A program made the position numbers and the translations under genes. From the NCBI RefSeq assembly GCF_013394855.1, contig NZ_JABMLK010000001.1:1426001-1490000 (forward strand): DNA of 64,000 nucleotides, given 5' to 3'. This stretch comes from Limnobaculum xujianqingii (GTDB lineage: Bacteria; Pseudomonadota; Gammaproteobacteria; Enterobacterales; Enterobacteriaceae). Every line of letters starts with the position of its first letter. The stretch's first letter is position 1. Below, piece after piece: positions 9,596 through 18,685 of this stretch. The notes beneath the pieces were generated by a model. That model did not search any database, was not told where the DNA came from, and worked only from the letters and a program-made list of their open reading frames with translations.

Positions 9596-11077
9596 ATGGA
9601 ACCCTTTATTTCACTGGGTAATATCAGCAAAACCTTCTATGGTGTTAAGGCGCTGGATAACATTGCCCTGACACTGTTGCCGGGAGAAGTTCACTGTCTG
9701 GCCGGACAAAACGGTTGTGGAAAATCGACGCTGATAAAAATTATTTCTGGCGTTTACCAACCAGATGCGGGGGCAGAAATTACCATTAATGGTAAATCAT
9801 ACTCTCACCTTTCCCCGATTGATTCAGTGAAAGCCGGTATTCAGGTTATCTATCAGGATCTATCGCTGTTTCCCAATTTAACCGTTGCTGAAAACATCGG
9901 TATTAACCAATATCACCATAACTTATTGGTTAATAAGCGTGAAATTCGCCGCATCGCCGAACTCACGATTAAAAGCATCGATGCCCAACTGGATCTTGAT
10001 GCTACGGTAGAATCCCTGCCCATTGCCCAGCGTCAAATTGTCGCTATTTGTCGGGCACTGTCGCAAGAAGCCAAACTGATTATTATGGATGAACCTACCG
10101 CTTCTCTGACTATGCAGGAAGTAAAAGGCCTGTTACGGGTGGTTCACGATCTGAAAAAAAGAAATATCTGTGTAGTATTCGTTAGCCATCGGTTAGATGA
10201 AGTAATGGAAATCTCCGATCGCATTACCGTGTTAAAAGATGGCAAGCTGGTGGGCACCTACCCAGCCACAGAAATCGATAATAAAAAACTGGCCTTCCTG
10301 ATGACCGGTAAAGAGTTCTCCTACGCAGTGCTACCTCCAATACAGGAAAAGGATGCTATTGCGCTGGAAGTGAAAAACCTTTGCCGTGGTCAGGAATATA
10401 ACCAAATATCCTTTAGCCTGCATAAAGGCGAAATTGTTGCTATTACTGGCCTGCTTGGCGCAGGGCGCACTGAGCTTTGCCTTAGCCTGTTTGGCCTTAC
10501 TAAACCTGATTCTGGTGAAATCCTGCTGGAAGGCAAATCAATTAACTTCTCCAGCAATCGGGAAGCAATTAAAGCCGGTATTGGTTACGTATCAGAAGAC
10601 CGAATGAGTACCGGTTTGGTCATGGAGCAATCCATTAATGACAATATTATTTCCACCGTACTAAACCGCTTAAAAACTCCGCTGCAACTGTTAAACAGGC
10701 CTAAGGCCGACAGCGTTGTAGTGGATTTAGTTGAACAGCTAACCATTAAAATTGGCAGCGTAAATCTGCCAGTCAATACCCTGTCAGGCGGTAATGCCCA
10801 GCGGGTCGCCATTGCCAAATGGCTGGCAATTAATCCTAAAGTTCTGATCCTTGACTCCCCAACTGTTGGGGTAGATATCGCCAATAAAGCCGGTATTTAT
10901 CAGATTATCTCGGCGCTATCACAAAAAGGCATTGCGGTACTGATGATCACCGATGAAATTGATGAAGCCTTCTTTAACAGCCACCGGATTTTAGTAATGC
11001 GTAAAGGTGAAATCACCGCAGAATATTTACCGGGAGAAACAACGGAAGCAGCTCTGGCAGAGGTGGTCAATGGTTAA
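9596..11077 (+). CDS. Sugar ABC transporter, tandem ATPase
   Basis: 493 residues with a good ribosome site (AAGAGGT). There are two ABC domains. The first has Walker A GQNGCGKST at residues 37-45, a degenerate signature (LPIAQRQ) and Walker B LIIMDEPTA. The second has degenerate Walker A (GLLGAGRTE) and an intact LSGGNAQR signature, but Walker B reads VLILDSPTVGVD, so the usual catalytic glutamate is serine. It overlaps the next gene by 8 bp, showing tight coupling. It should energise import by the two permeases that follow. Confidence 0.9.
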   Translation: MEPFISLGNISKTFYGVKALDNIALTLLPGEVHCLAGQNGCGKSTLIKIISGVYQPDAGAEITINGKSYSHLSPIDSVKAGIQVIYQDLSLFPNLTVAENIGINQYHHNLLVNKREIRRIAELTIKSIDAQLDLDATVESLPIAQRQIVAICRALSQEAKLIIMDEPTASLTMQEVKGLLRVVHDLKKRNICVVFVSHRLDEVMEISDRITVLKDGKLVGTYPATEIDNKKLAFLMTGKEFSYAVLPPIQEKDAIALEVKNLCRGQEYNQISFSLHKGEIVAITGLLGAGRTELCLSLFGLTKPDSGEILLEGKSINFSSNREAIKAGIGYVSEDRMSTGLVMEQSINDNIISTVLNRLKTPLQLLNRPKADSVVVDLVEQLTIKIGSVNLPVNTLSGGNAQRVAIAKWLAINPKVLILDSPTVGVDIANKAGIYQIISALSQKGIAVLMITDEIDEAFFNSHRILVMRKGEITAEYLPGETTEAALAEVVNG

Positions 11078-12044
11078 TAAATTAGGCATTAAGCCGCATG
11101 AACTGTTTTTAGGCTTAACCATTCTGGTGATTGGTGGTTATCTCTCTTTTGCCAGCCCGGACTTTATGACTTTTGGCAATATTTACGATCTGGTCAATAA
11201 CTACGCCATGCTGACCATTCTGGCCTGCGGTCTGTTTATTGTTCTGATCTCTGGCGGTATTGATATCTCCTTCCCGGCAATGACCATTATCTCTCAATAT
11301 GTCATGGTTAGCCTTATTCAGGGCACTACCGGCAACTTTGCCATCGCTTTTGCTCTGTCCGGCGGTATTGGTTTACTGCTGGGTATGGTTAACGCCGTGT
11401 TGGTTAATCGACTTAAAGTTCCTTCGATTATTATTACTATTTCAACCCTGAATATCTTCTACGGATTACTGCTCTATCTCACCAAAGGGGTATGGTTATA
11501 CAGTTATCCGGAGTGGTTTGAACAAGGGGTTATGCTGTTTAAATTCACTGCTGCAGATGGCTATGATTATGGGTTGAGCCTGCAAATTATCACCCTGATT
11601 GTGGTGATCGCCCTGACCGGCATCATCATGAATAAAACCAGCATCGGCCGCATGATTTACGCTATGGGTGGTAATAAAGAGGCGGCTTCCCGTATGGGAT
11701 TCGGCATCTTTAAACTTCAGCTGTTTGTATATGGCTATATGGGACTAATGTCCGGAGTAGCGGGTGTGGTTCAATCAGCAACAGTTTTAACCGTAGCACC
11801 AGACTCACTGCTGGGCTATGAACTAACGGTACTGGCTGCCGTAGTGTTAGGTGGTACCAGCATTGTGGGCGGACGAGGGACGCTGTTAGGCACGTTATTG
11901 GGGGTTATTTTGTTAGCTGTTCTGCAAAACGGCCTGAACCTGCTGGGTATCTCCTCTTACTGGCATACCGTGGTTACCGGTTTGGTAATCGTTATCAGTG
12001 TCAGTATGACGGCCTGGAGCCAGCGTAAGGGTCAGGGGGTATAA
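11070..12044 (+). CDS. Sugar ABC transporter, permease 1
   Basis: 324 residues from the ATG at 11070, which overlaps the ATPase stop (ATGGTTAA) and has AGAGGTGG upstream; a start at 11007 would lie deep in the ATPase gene. It is a hydrophobic BPD_transp_2 permease with the family block IYAMGGNKEAASRMGF and a C-terminal LAAVVLGGTSIVGGRGT segment. It is expected to form a heterodimer with the next product, as LsrC does with LsrD. Confidence 0.9.
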   Translation: MVNKLGIKPHELFLGLTILVIGGYLSFASPDFMTFGNIYDLVNNYAMLTILACGLFIVLISGGIDISFPAMTIISQYVMVSLIQGTTGNFAIAFALSGGIGLLLGMVNAVLVNRLKVPSIIITISTLNIFYGLLLYLTKGVWLYSYPEWFEQGVMLFKFTAADGYDYGLSLQIITLIVVIALTGIIMNKTSIGRMIYAMGGNKEAASRMGFGIFKLQLFVYGYMGLMSGVAGVVQSATVLTVAPDSLLGYELTVLAAVVLGGTSIVGGRGTLLGTLLGVILLAVLQNGLNLLGISSYWHTVVTGLVIVISVSMTAWSQRKGQGV

Positions 12045-12046
12045 CC

Positions 12047-13009
12047 ATGAGCGCAAGAAAAGTAAAAGATAACGTAGAGATTTACCTGAGCCTGCTAATT
12101 GGCCTGGTGGTTATTACCTTCAGTTTTCTGATTCCTGATATTTTCTGGTCATCAGCTAACTTTCAGTCTATCGCATCACAAATGCCGGTACTTGGCGTAC
12201 TGGCACTGGCAATGGCCATCACTATGCTTACCGGTGGGATTAATCTGTCGATTATTGCCACCATGAACGCCTGTGGATTGGTGATGGCTTGGGTAGCGAC
12301 TAACTACCCACCAAGCATTGGCAGCGTAGCGCTGGTGTTGCTTGCTGGCTTAGCAATGGCTATCGTTATCGGTAGTGTGAACGGTTTCCTGATTGCCGTA
12401 GTCAGAGTCTCACCTATTCTGGCAACCCTCGGTATTATGACGTTACTCAACGGCATCAATATTTTAATATCGCGTGGATCGGCTATCTCTAATTTCCCTG
12501 ACTATATTCTGGCGATTAACAGCACTAATCTGCTTGGTATTCCTCTACCGTTGCTAGTCTTTTTAGCCGTGGTTGCTGTGATATGGGTGATTCTGGAGAA
12601 ATCTGCATTTGGTCGCACCATCTATCTGATCGGTTCTAATGAACAGGCAACTCACTACTCTGGTATTAACACCCGCAAAACTATCGTTTGGGTATATATC
12701 CTATCGTCCATACTCTGCGTGGTTGCTGCGCTGCTAATGATGTCCAAGCTCAACTCAGCCAAAGCATCGTATGGTGAATCCTACCTACTGGTTTCAATTC
12801 TGGCAGCAGTATTAGGTGGAATAAACCCGGACGGTGGATTTGGTAAAGTGTTCGGCATGGTAATGGCGCTGATTTTATTACAAATGCTGGAAAGCGGACT
12901 GAATATTCTGGGAGTAAGCAGCTACATTACTATGACGCTGTGGGGAGGACTATTACTGGCCTTCATCTTCCTGAAAGGTATTAACCTCTCCAGACTGTTT
13001 GGGCGATAA
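12047..13009 (+). CDS. Sugar ABC transporter, permease 2
   Basis: 320 residues, starting two bases after the previous stop. It is a BPD_transp_2 permease with multiple membrane segments, the block IYLIGSNEQATHYSGI and the C-terminal LAAVLGGINPDGGFGKV. It completes a binding protein-ATPase-permease-permease operon. No cytoplasmic catabolic enzyme follows, so the imported compound must be used by genes elsewhere. Confidence 0.9.
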   Translation: MSARKVKDNVEIYLSLLIGLVVITFSFLIPDIFWSSANFQSIASQMPVLGVLALAMAITMLTGGINLSIIATMNACGLVMAWVATNYPPSIGSVALVLLAGLAMAIVIGSVNGFLIAVVRVSPILATLGIMTLLNGINILISRGSAISNFPDYILAINSTNLLGIPLPLLVFLAVVAVIWVILEKSAFGRTIYLIGSNEQATHYSGINTRKTIVWVYILSSILCVVAALLMMSKLNSAKASYGESYLLVSILAAVLGGINPDGGFGKVFGMVMALILLQMLESGLNILGVSSYITMTLWGGLLLAFIFLKGINLSRLFGR

Positions 13010-13033
13010 GCCAATATCTCCGAAAAGCATACA

Positions 13034-13055
13034 GCCCGGAATATGAATTCCGGGC
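13034..13055. terminator. Bidirectional terminator hairpin
   Basis: GCCCGGAAT / ATTCCGGGC with a 4-base loop lies between two convergent genes (stops at 13009 and 13083). U-tracts are weak on both sides. Confidence 0.55.
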
Positions 13056-13082
13056 CGTATTAAAATTGCAACTCAATACCAA

Positions 13083-13646
13083 CTATCTTTTGGCTCTTCT
13101 CTTCTTACTCTTTCTATTTTTTTTAATATTTTTATTGTCAGCAACTTCAAGCTTCGTAAATACGGGTGAAGCATAACTCTCTACCGAGATACCATTCAAT
13201 GAATAGCCACTCAGGTTGCATCCATCCCCTTTAACTACAGTGTCAGGCTGCTGTATCACCTTGGTTTTCATACCGTTTAATACAAAAACTTGCTGGTCTG
13301 AAACCTTGATGGTGTACTTATCCCGGACATACAGTTTCCGACTATAGTCATACAGAGAAAAGTTATTTTCACCGGATTTAAAGCTGTAGGTATCAACGTG
13401 TAAAGTAAACAGATCGATAATTTCTCCATCCCGTTCATGCTTTACCGCCACCTCTTTTAGTTCATCATAAGTAAAACCGGAGAAGGAAAAATCTATACCG
13501 CCCAGTGTTTCAACCTGCGCGCAATATTCCGCAAATTCAAGCTGTTGCTGTTCATAGCTGTTACTGCATCCGCCTGACAGAATGCCTGCGCCGATAAACA
13601 GCGGCAATAACCGGGAATAATTTTTCAGCACGCCAGCTTTACTCAT
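13083..13646 (-). CDS. Putative lipoprotein of unknown function
   Basis: 187 residues, not recognised. A hydrophobic N-terminus (LLPLFIGAGILSGGC) ends in a cysteine at about residue 27, a plausible but imperfect lipobox (LSGGC). The middle is a soluble domain rich in Tyr, Phe and Asp. The C-terminus is strongly basic (KKNRKSKKRRAKR), unusual for a lipoprotein and possibly RNA-, membrane- or peptidoglycan-binding. It stands alone between the transporter operon and yajQ. No function is assigned. Confidence 0.7.
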   Translation of the reverse strand: MSKAGVLKNYSRLLPLFIGAGILSGGCSNSYEQQQLEFAEYCAQVETLGGIDFSFSGFTYDELKEVAVKHERDGEIIDLFTLHVDTYSFKSGENNFSLYDYSRKLYVRDKYTIKVSDQQVFVLNGMKTKVIQQPDTVVKGDGCNLSGYSLNGISVESYASPVFTKLEVADNKNIKKNRKSKKRRAKR

Positions 13647-13667
13647 ACAAACTCCATTTCAATTAAA

Positions 13668-13693
13668 CCAGACAGCTCAACAGTGCTGTCTGG
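13668..13693 (-). terminator. Probable yajQ terminator
   Basis: CCAGACAGC / GCTGTCTGG stem with an 8-base loop just after the yajQ stop; on the minus strand it is followed by TTTAATT. Confidence 0.55.
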
Positions 13694-13709
13694 TATCTGA
13701 GTCATTCCC

Positions 13710-14201
13710 TTAATCGCGGAAGTTATTAAACTGGAATGGCTGTCCTAACTCAGCCCCTCTCACCAGCGCCATTGCGCCCTGTAAGTCATCGCGGGATTTG
13801 CCGGTAACACGGACCTGATCGCCCTGAATTTGAGCCTGAACTTTTAGTTTATTATCTTTAATCAGCTTTATAATTTTTTTAGCCACGTCAGTTTCAATAC
13901 CCTGCTTGAGTTTAACCTCTACGCTGTATGTTTTACCGCTGTGTACCATCTCCTCAGGGATTTCTAACGCCCCGGCATCAATACCGCGTTTAGCAAATTT
14001 ATCGCGCAGAATATCCAGCAATTGCTGAACCTGAAACTCAGACTCACTGGCAACCTTAACGCTTTCACTCTTCTCGTTTAACTCAAAACTGGCGGGTATA
14101 TTACGGAAATCCCAACGGTTGGTCAGCTCACGGCTGGCATTCTCCACCGCATTGCGGACTTCAGGCATATCAATTTCAGATACAATATCGAAAGATGGCA
14201 T
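13710..14201 (-). CDS. yajQ: YajQ family nucleotide-binding protein
   Basis: 163 residues, full length for the family. The N-terminus [19 protein letters not shown] and C-terminus [15 protein letters not shown] are diagnostic. Family members bind cyclic di-GMP or nucleotides and act as effectors on transcription factors in some species; a role here is inferred. It is transcribed alone and divergent from yajL. Confidence 0.95.
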   Translation of the reverse strand: MPSFDIVSEIDMPEVRNAVENASRELTNRWDFRNIPASFELNEKSESVKVASESEFQVQQLLDILRDKFAKRGIDAGALEIPEEMVHSGKTYSVEVKLKQGIETDVAKKIIKLIKDNKLKVQAQIQGDQVRVTGKSRDDLQGAMALVRGAELGQPFQFNNFRD

Positions 14202-14320
14202 AACTTCTTCCTTTTTTATGATGGCTCTTTTAATAACAAATAATGTTATGCATGATAACGGTTATATTCACGCCTGCACAACCTGTCAGGTAGACAATCT
14301 TATTGATTAAGGAGTACTAA

Positions 14321-14908
14321 ATGGCACCTAGAGCACTGGTTTGCCTGGCTCACGGCACTGAAGAAACCGAAGCAGTTACCACTATTGACCTGCTGGTTCG
14401 CGGTGGAATCGAGGTTATCACCGCCAGTGTCGAAGGGGATGGCTGCCTGAATATTGTCTGTTCACGGGGAGTAAAATTAATTGCCGACCATGCATTAGTT
14501 GATGTCGCTGATGAGCATTATGATGCTGTGGTTCTTCCTGGCGGTGTAAAAGGTGCCGAATGCTTTCGGGATAGCCCTTTGTTAGTAGAAAGAGTTCGCC
14601 AGACTCACCTTAGCGGTAATATTGTTACTGCGATTTGCGCGGCGCCTGCCTTAGTACTGGAACACCATAAGCTGTTTCCTGTCGGAAATATGGCGGTTAA
14701 TCCGGGTTTTAAACATATGATTCCGGAGAATAAGTGGGTGGACAGACGGGTCAATTATGATGAGCGTGTCAATCTGGTCACCAGTCAGGGGCCTGGAACC
14801 TCAATCGATTTTGGTCTCAAATTAATTGAGCTATTAGTCAACCGGGATAAAGCTGCTGAAGTTGCCGGGCAACTTATCGTTGCTCCGGGAATATATGCCT
14901 ACCTTTAA
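14321..14908 (+). CDS. yajL: Protein/nucleic-acid deglycase, DJ-1 family
   Basis: 195 residues of the DJ-1/PfpI superfamily, close to E. coli YajL. The reactive cysteine is Cys106 in AICAAPA, and the acidic partner is in the [12 protein letters not shown] segment (Glu14-16 region). The protein protects against glyoxals and oxidative damage. AAGGAG precedes the ATG. In E. coli yajL is close to thiI; here the two are separated by a porin gene and a repeat. Confidence 0.94.
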   Translation: MAPRALVCLAHGTEETEAVTTIDLLVRGGIEVITASVEGDGCLNIVCSRGVKLIADHALVDVADEHYDAVVLPGGVKGAECFRDSPLLVERVRQTHLSGNIVTAICAAPALVLEHHKLFPVGNMAVNPGFKHMIPENKWVDRRVNYDERVNLVTSQGPGTSIDFGLKLIELLVNRDKAAEVAGQLIVAPGIYAYL

Positions 14909-14917
14909 GCCATTTTT

Positions 14918-14937
14918 GCGGAGCACCTCTGCTCCGC
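14918..14937 (+). terminator. yajL terminator
   Basis: GCGGAGCA / TGCTCCGC stem with a CCTC loop, ten bases after the stop, followed by a T-rich stretch. Confidence 0.65.
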
Positions 14938-15033
14938 ACCCTACTCTTCTTTTGATTAAAACTTGAGATATTTCTTATCAGAGACAAATTTTAATTATTA
15001 AATATCTTTAGTCAGCATAAAGAATATATTTCC

Positions 15034-15050
15034 TGCACTTTACTTGTGCA
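15034..15050. promoter_or_regulatory. NtrC-like site 1 (TGCAC-N7-GTGCA)
   Basis: Exact half-sites TGCAC and GTGCA are separated by 7 bases, matching the spacing of NtrC (GlnG) boxes. It lies about 560 bp before the porin start. Assignment rests on the motif only. Confidence 0.4.
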
Positions 15051-15249
15051 TTCTTGCACTATAATAAACCAAAGCGAATAAAGAAGAATAAAAGCAATTA
15101 GTGCATTTATTAAATTAATAATAAAAAGCTCGCCACCTGATGGATAAATATTAATGATTAAAAACGTTATTTTTATTATTCAAAGAGTAATTAACGTTCA
15201 ACTTTCAAGCCAGATTAATTTTATAGTATTAGTATCACCCTCTCTTACC

Positions 15250-15266
15250 TGCACTAACATCGTGCA
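15250..15266. promoter_or_regulatory. NtrC-like site 2 (TGCAC-N7-GTGCA)
   Basis: A second exact TGCAC-N7-GTGCA palindrome lies 216 bp after the first and about 340 bp before the porin start. No convincing sigma-54 promoter (GG-N10-GC) was found between it and the gene. Confidence 0.4.
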
Positions 15267-15607
15267 AATCAGTTGATATATAACATATAATTTATGTGGT
15301 CTATAAGTTTTTTTAATATTAGTTATCTGAAAATTAAATTTATTCACAATAGTTATTGTGAGGTAATCTTACGCTTTGTACTTTTAATACTTAAATAAAT
15401 TTATTTAAATAAATCATAAAAATACCCTCATGTAATTTCACCCATAAGTTTTATTAATGATATCCGGAAAAATTTATATTTATTCTTTATCCTTTATTTA
15501 CATTTTATTAATAACCCTATTTTTATTTAATTACTAAGCTCAAACGGCAAGTGGCAAAATTTAATCTCACTCCTTATTTTTATCGTTATCACCACAGGCC
15601 ATAACAT

Positions 15608-16747
15608 ATGAAAAAAGTAATAGCAGTGCTCATCTCAACCATTGTTGCTGCCAGTGCAGCTCATGGGGCCGAAATCTATAACAAGGATGGAAACAAACTT
15701 AACCTGTATGGAAAGATAGATGGTTTACATTATTTCTCATCAGACAGCAGTCAGGATGGCGATGCGACCTACACTCGTTTTGGTATTAAAGGTGAAACTC
15801 AGGTCAATGAAGATGTAGTTGGCTTTGGACAGTGGGAGTACAACGTTCTTGCCAGTAACACCGAAGGTAGCAGCAACCAAAGCTTCACCCGTCTGGCTTA
15901 TGCTGGAATAAAGCATCGTACCGTTGGCTCGCTGGACTATGGTCGTAACTACGGCATTTTATACGATGTTGAAGGCTGGACCGACGTACTGCCAGAATTT
16001 GGTGGTGACAGTTACACCGGGGCAGATAACTATATGGTAAGTCGTGCTAATGGTGTAGCAACTTACCGTAACACTGACCTGTTTGGCCAGGTTGAAGGTT
16101 TAAACTTTGCCGTTCAGTATCAGGGTAAAAATGACGGACAGAATTGTGAAGAATCTGGTGGCACCTCGGTATGTGAAAATTTGAGCCGTAACCCTCATGA
16201 TGTCCAGCATCAAAACGGCGACGGTTGGGGAATCTCCTCTACTTACGATATTGGAGAAGGTATTAGTTTAGGTGCCGCTTACAGCTCATCTAACCGTACC
16301 GGAGAACAAAAAAACACAGGCGGTAATATTGCCGGAGGCGACAATGCCCAAGCCTGGACCACTGGTCTGCGTTATAGCGCGAATAACGTTTATCTGGCCG
16401 CCATGTACTCAGAAACCAATAACATGACCCCCTATGGTGGCGATGGTATCGCTAACAAGACTCAAAACTACGAAATAGTCGCTCAATACCAGTTTGAGTT
16501 TGGCTTAGCCCCTTCGCTTGCCTATCTGCAATCCAAGGGCAAAGACTTAAACACCAACAATGGTCAGTACAATAGCAACCAGGATCTGGTGAAATATGCT
16601 GATGTTGGCGTAACCCAATACTTCAACAAAAACTTCTCAGCCTATGTTGACTACAAAATTAACCTGTTAGACGACAACAGTTTCTACAAGGATAACGGTA
16701 TCTCTACCGATAATATCGTAGCGACCGGTTTGGTGTATCAGTTCTGA
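15608..16747 (+). CDS. General trimeric porin, OmpC/OmpF/PhoE family
   Basis: 379 residues. The signal peptide ends at about residue 20 ([19 protein letters not shown], the classic enterobacterial porin mature start). The constriction-loop motif [10 protein letters not shown] is at residues 128-137, and the C-terminus ends in Phe (GLVYQF), as needed for BAM-dependent assembly. It forms passive diffusion channels in the outer membrane. Two cysteines, Cys180 and Cys189, fall in a predicted surface loop; most such porins have none. Which of OmpC, OmpF or PhoE it corresponds to cannot be decided. Confidence 0.93.
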   Translation: MKKVIAVLISTIVAASAAHGAEIYNKDGNKLNLYGKIDGLHYFSSDSSQDGDATYTRFGIKGETQVNEDVVGFGQWEYNVLASNTEGSSNQSFTRLAYAGIKHRTVGSLDYGRNYGILYDVEGWTDVLPEFGGDSYTGADNYMVSRANGVATYRNTDLFGQVEGLNFAVQYQGKNDGQNCEESGGTSVCENLSRNPHDVQHQNGDGWGISSTYDIGEGISLGAAYSSSNRTGEQKNTGGNIAGGDNAQAWTTGLRYSANNVYLAAMYSETNNMTPYGGDGIANKTQNYEIVAQYQFEFGLAPSLAYLQSKGKDLNTNNGQYNSNQDLVKYADVGVTQYFNKNFSAYVDYKINLLDDNSFYKDNGISTDNIVATGLVYQF

Positions 16748-16769
16748 TATTGTTTATTTTATATAGCAA

Positions 16770-16791
16770 AAAGGCCCGATTGTGGGCCTTT
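16770..16791 (+). terminator. Porin terminator
   Basis: AAAGGCCC / GGGCCTTT stem with a 6-base loop, 22 bases after the porin stop. Confidence 0.7.
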
Positions 16792-16830
16792 AGGACTGCT
16801 GGGAAACCGGATAAATCAGCACCTGCAAAT

Positions 16831-16986
16831 ATTCCGACCGTAAAAACAATGTGCTTATATCGGCACTAGTAACGGTCGGTAAACCATTTGCACTCAACTA
16901 CGGAGTGCGTTGGGCCTGGCCGGGTTAGGGGCGCTTCGTTGGCTTACGCCAAGTCGACCCCAACACCCGTCCCTCCCAACGATTAG
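16831..16986. repeat. Dispersed structured repeat, family 1, copy 1
   Basis: About 156 bp, similar to 23747-23905. The 5' half is a hairpin with base CCGACCG / CGGTCGG (16834-16840, 16873-16879) and a tip GTGC / GCAC. The 3' half holds the conserved CTTCGTTGGCTTACGCCAAG segment within a GTTGGG / CCCAAC stem (16909-16914, 16959-16964), then CCCTCC and GATT. It lies between the porin terminator and the thiI stop. No transposase or ORF is present. Confidence 0.75.
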
Positions 16987-17092
16987 CTATCTTAAGATAC
17001 GAAACCAAACTGCCAAACGTTGTCATAAATAAATATTCCAGTCGTAAAGGCATCGTGTAATCTAAAGGAAAATATCTAACCAATATATTCGC

Positions 17093-18547
17093 TTATGCTG
17101 TCTTGCGATAAACCTTCACATTACTGTATCCCTGCTCCTGCAAATACAACGCCTGCAGGCGACTCATCACACCACGGTCGCAATACAATAAATAGGTTTT
17201 CGATTTATCCAGCTCGCTAAATGCCGTGCCCAACTTGTAGAACGGAATATGTTTTACACTAACTTCCGTGAGTTTCAGCGGGCTGGTTTCATGTTCATCA
17301 GATGAGCGAATATCAATGATCACATCATTGCTGCCAAAAGCCGCCACTGTTTCTACTTCGGTGATTTGCTGTTGGGTTTGCTCCGCGATCTGACGAATAT
17401 CAATATTTACCGCCTGCTCAACGACTTTATCCAGAATACCAAAGTCAAAGTTCGCTTCTTCAGCCTCAATTTTAGCCTTCACCGCTTTCACCGTTGGGCT
17501 TTTTGAGATCACACCACAGAACTCTGGCATGGTTTTGGCAAAATCTTCAGTGCCGATCTGACGAGCCATATTGATAATGTGCTCTTTATCATGGGAGATC
17601 AGCGGACGCAGAATCAGGGTATCAGAGGCATTATCAATTAAACGCAGATTGGTTAAGGTTTGGCTGGAAACCTGTCCCAATGCTTCACCGGTTACAATGG
17701 CCTGAACACCATAGCGCTCAGCAATAGCTGAAGAAGCTCTGACCATCATACGTTTAAGCACGACACCCATTTGACCATCGTCCACCTTTTCCAAAATTTC
17801 GCCCACCACTGGAGCAAAATCGACAGAGATAAAGCGAACCTTATGAGAGCTACCGAACCGACTCCAGATATAGTGAGCTACCTGCTTAACACCAATTTCA
17901 TGAGTTGCACCACCCAGATTGAAGAAGCAGTAGTGAACCCGGCAACCACGACGTATCAACATATAGCTGGAAACACCAGAGTCAAAGCCACCGGAAATCA
18001 GTGACATCACATCTTCCTGAGTCCCAATCGGGAAACCACCTAATCCTTCGTAGCGGGCCTGAACCATAATCAGGCGATCGTCTTCGATCTCTAAACGTAC
18101 GGTTACGTCCGGATTGGTCAGATTCACTTTAGCCGACTCAATATGTTGGTTTAGTCCACCACCAACATAGCGCTCCACATCCTGCGAGTTAAAATCCTGC
18201 TTGCCACGGCGCTTAACTCGCACACAGAAGGTTTTACCTTCCAGCTGTTCACGATAGTTAGCCAGCGTCTGTTCAAAGATATTATGCATATCGGTATAAG
18301 GGGTTTCATCCACTTCAAGAATGTGGTGAATACCGGGGATTCGCGTCAGTGCATCCCGAATAATCGGGCCATTAGCCGGATCTTTGGTTCTGACTTCCAG
18401 AAAGTCCCAATGGCGGACCACCGCACACTCCTCAATACGCTGCCTTAAAACGTTACGCACGTTTCCGGTCAGAATTTTGATGAAGCGCATACGCACAGAT
18501 TGGCTTTTGATAGTAATTTCAGGGAACAGCTTAATGATAAACTTCAT
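17093..18547 (-). CDS. thiI: tRNA 4-thiouridine synthase / thiazole sulfurtransferase
   Basis: 484 residues. An N-terminal ferredoxin-like/THUMP region binds tRNA, the PP-loop SGGFDS (residues 185-190) adenylates U8, and a C-terminal rhodanese domain carries Cys456 in YCDRGVMS. Together they make s4U in tRNA and supply sulfur for the thiamine thiazole. Length and the cysteine position match E. coli ThiI. It is transcribed opposite to the xseB-ispA-dxs genes, with selO between. Confidence 0.97.
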   Translation of the reverse strand: MKFIIKLFPEITIKSQSVRMRFIKILTGNVRNVLRQRIEECAVVRHWDFLEVRTKDPANGPIIRDALTRIPGIHHILEVDETPYTDMHNIFEQTLANYREQLEGKTFCVRVKRRGKQDFNSQDVERYVGGGLNQHIESAKVNLTNPDVTVRLEIEDDRLIMVQARYEGLGGFPIGTQEDVMSLISGGFDSGVSSYMLIRRGCRVHYCFFNLGGATHEIGVKQVAHYIWSRFGSSHKVRFISVDFAPVVGEILEKVDDGQMGVVLKRMMVRASSAIAERYGVQAIVTGEALGQVSSQTLTNLRLIDNASDTLILRPLISHDKEHIINMARQIGTEDFAKTMPEFCGVISKSPTVKAVKAKIEAEEANFDFGILDKVVEQAVNIDIRQIAEQTQQQITEVETVAAFGSNDVIIDIRSSDEHETSPLKLTEVSVKHIPFYKLGTAFSELDKSKTYLLYCDRGVMSRLQALYLQEQGYSNVKVYRKTA

Positions 18548-18685
18548 GATAGTTGCGAGTACTTACGTCGTTAAATCGAATGAAAAGGATGATAGATTTC
18601 TGGGCGTGGAGTATACACCCGGAAAGGCAATCGGCGCACTAAACAATCTGCGCCGACAGAATATTTCATTGATTCGGATCTGAAA

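Larger units (their letters stand above)
14938..15607 (+). promoter_or_regulatory. Long AT-rich leader of the porin gene
   Basis: About 670 bp without a credible ORF. Long leaders with OmpR sites and divergent small RNAs (micF-type) are known for porin genes, but no such RNA could be identified here. Two copies of an NtrC-like palindrome are present and listed separately. Confidence 0.5.

Noticed and set aside
11007-11069. Longer start for permease 1
   Set aside because: It lies inside the ATPase gene; the overlapping ATG at 11070 has AGAGGTGG upstream and gives a normal permease N-terminus.
15267-15607. Sigma-54 promoter for the porin
   Set aside because: No GG-N10-GC element was found; the nearest candidate (GAGGTAATCTTACGC) has a 9-base spacing.
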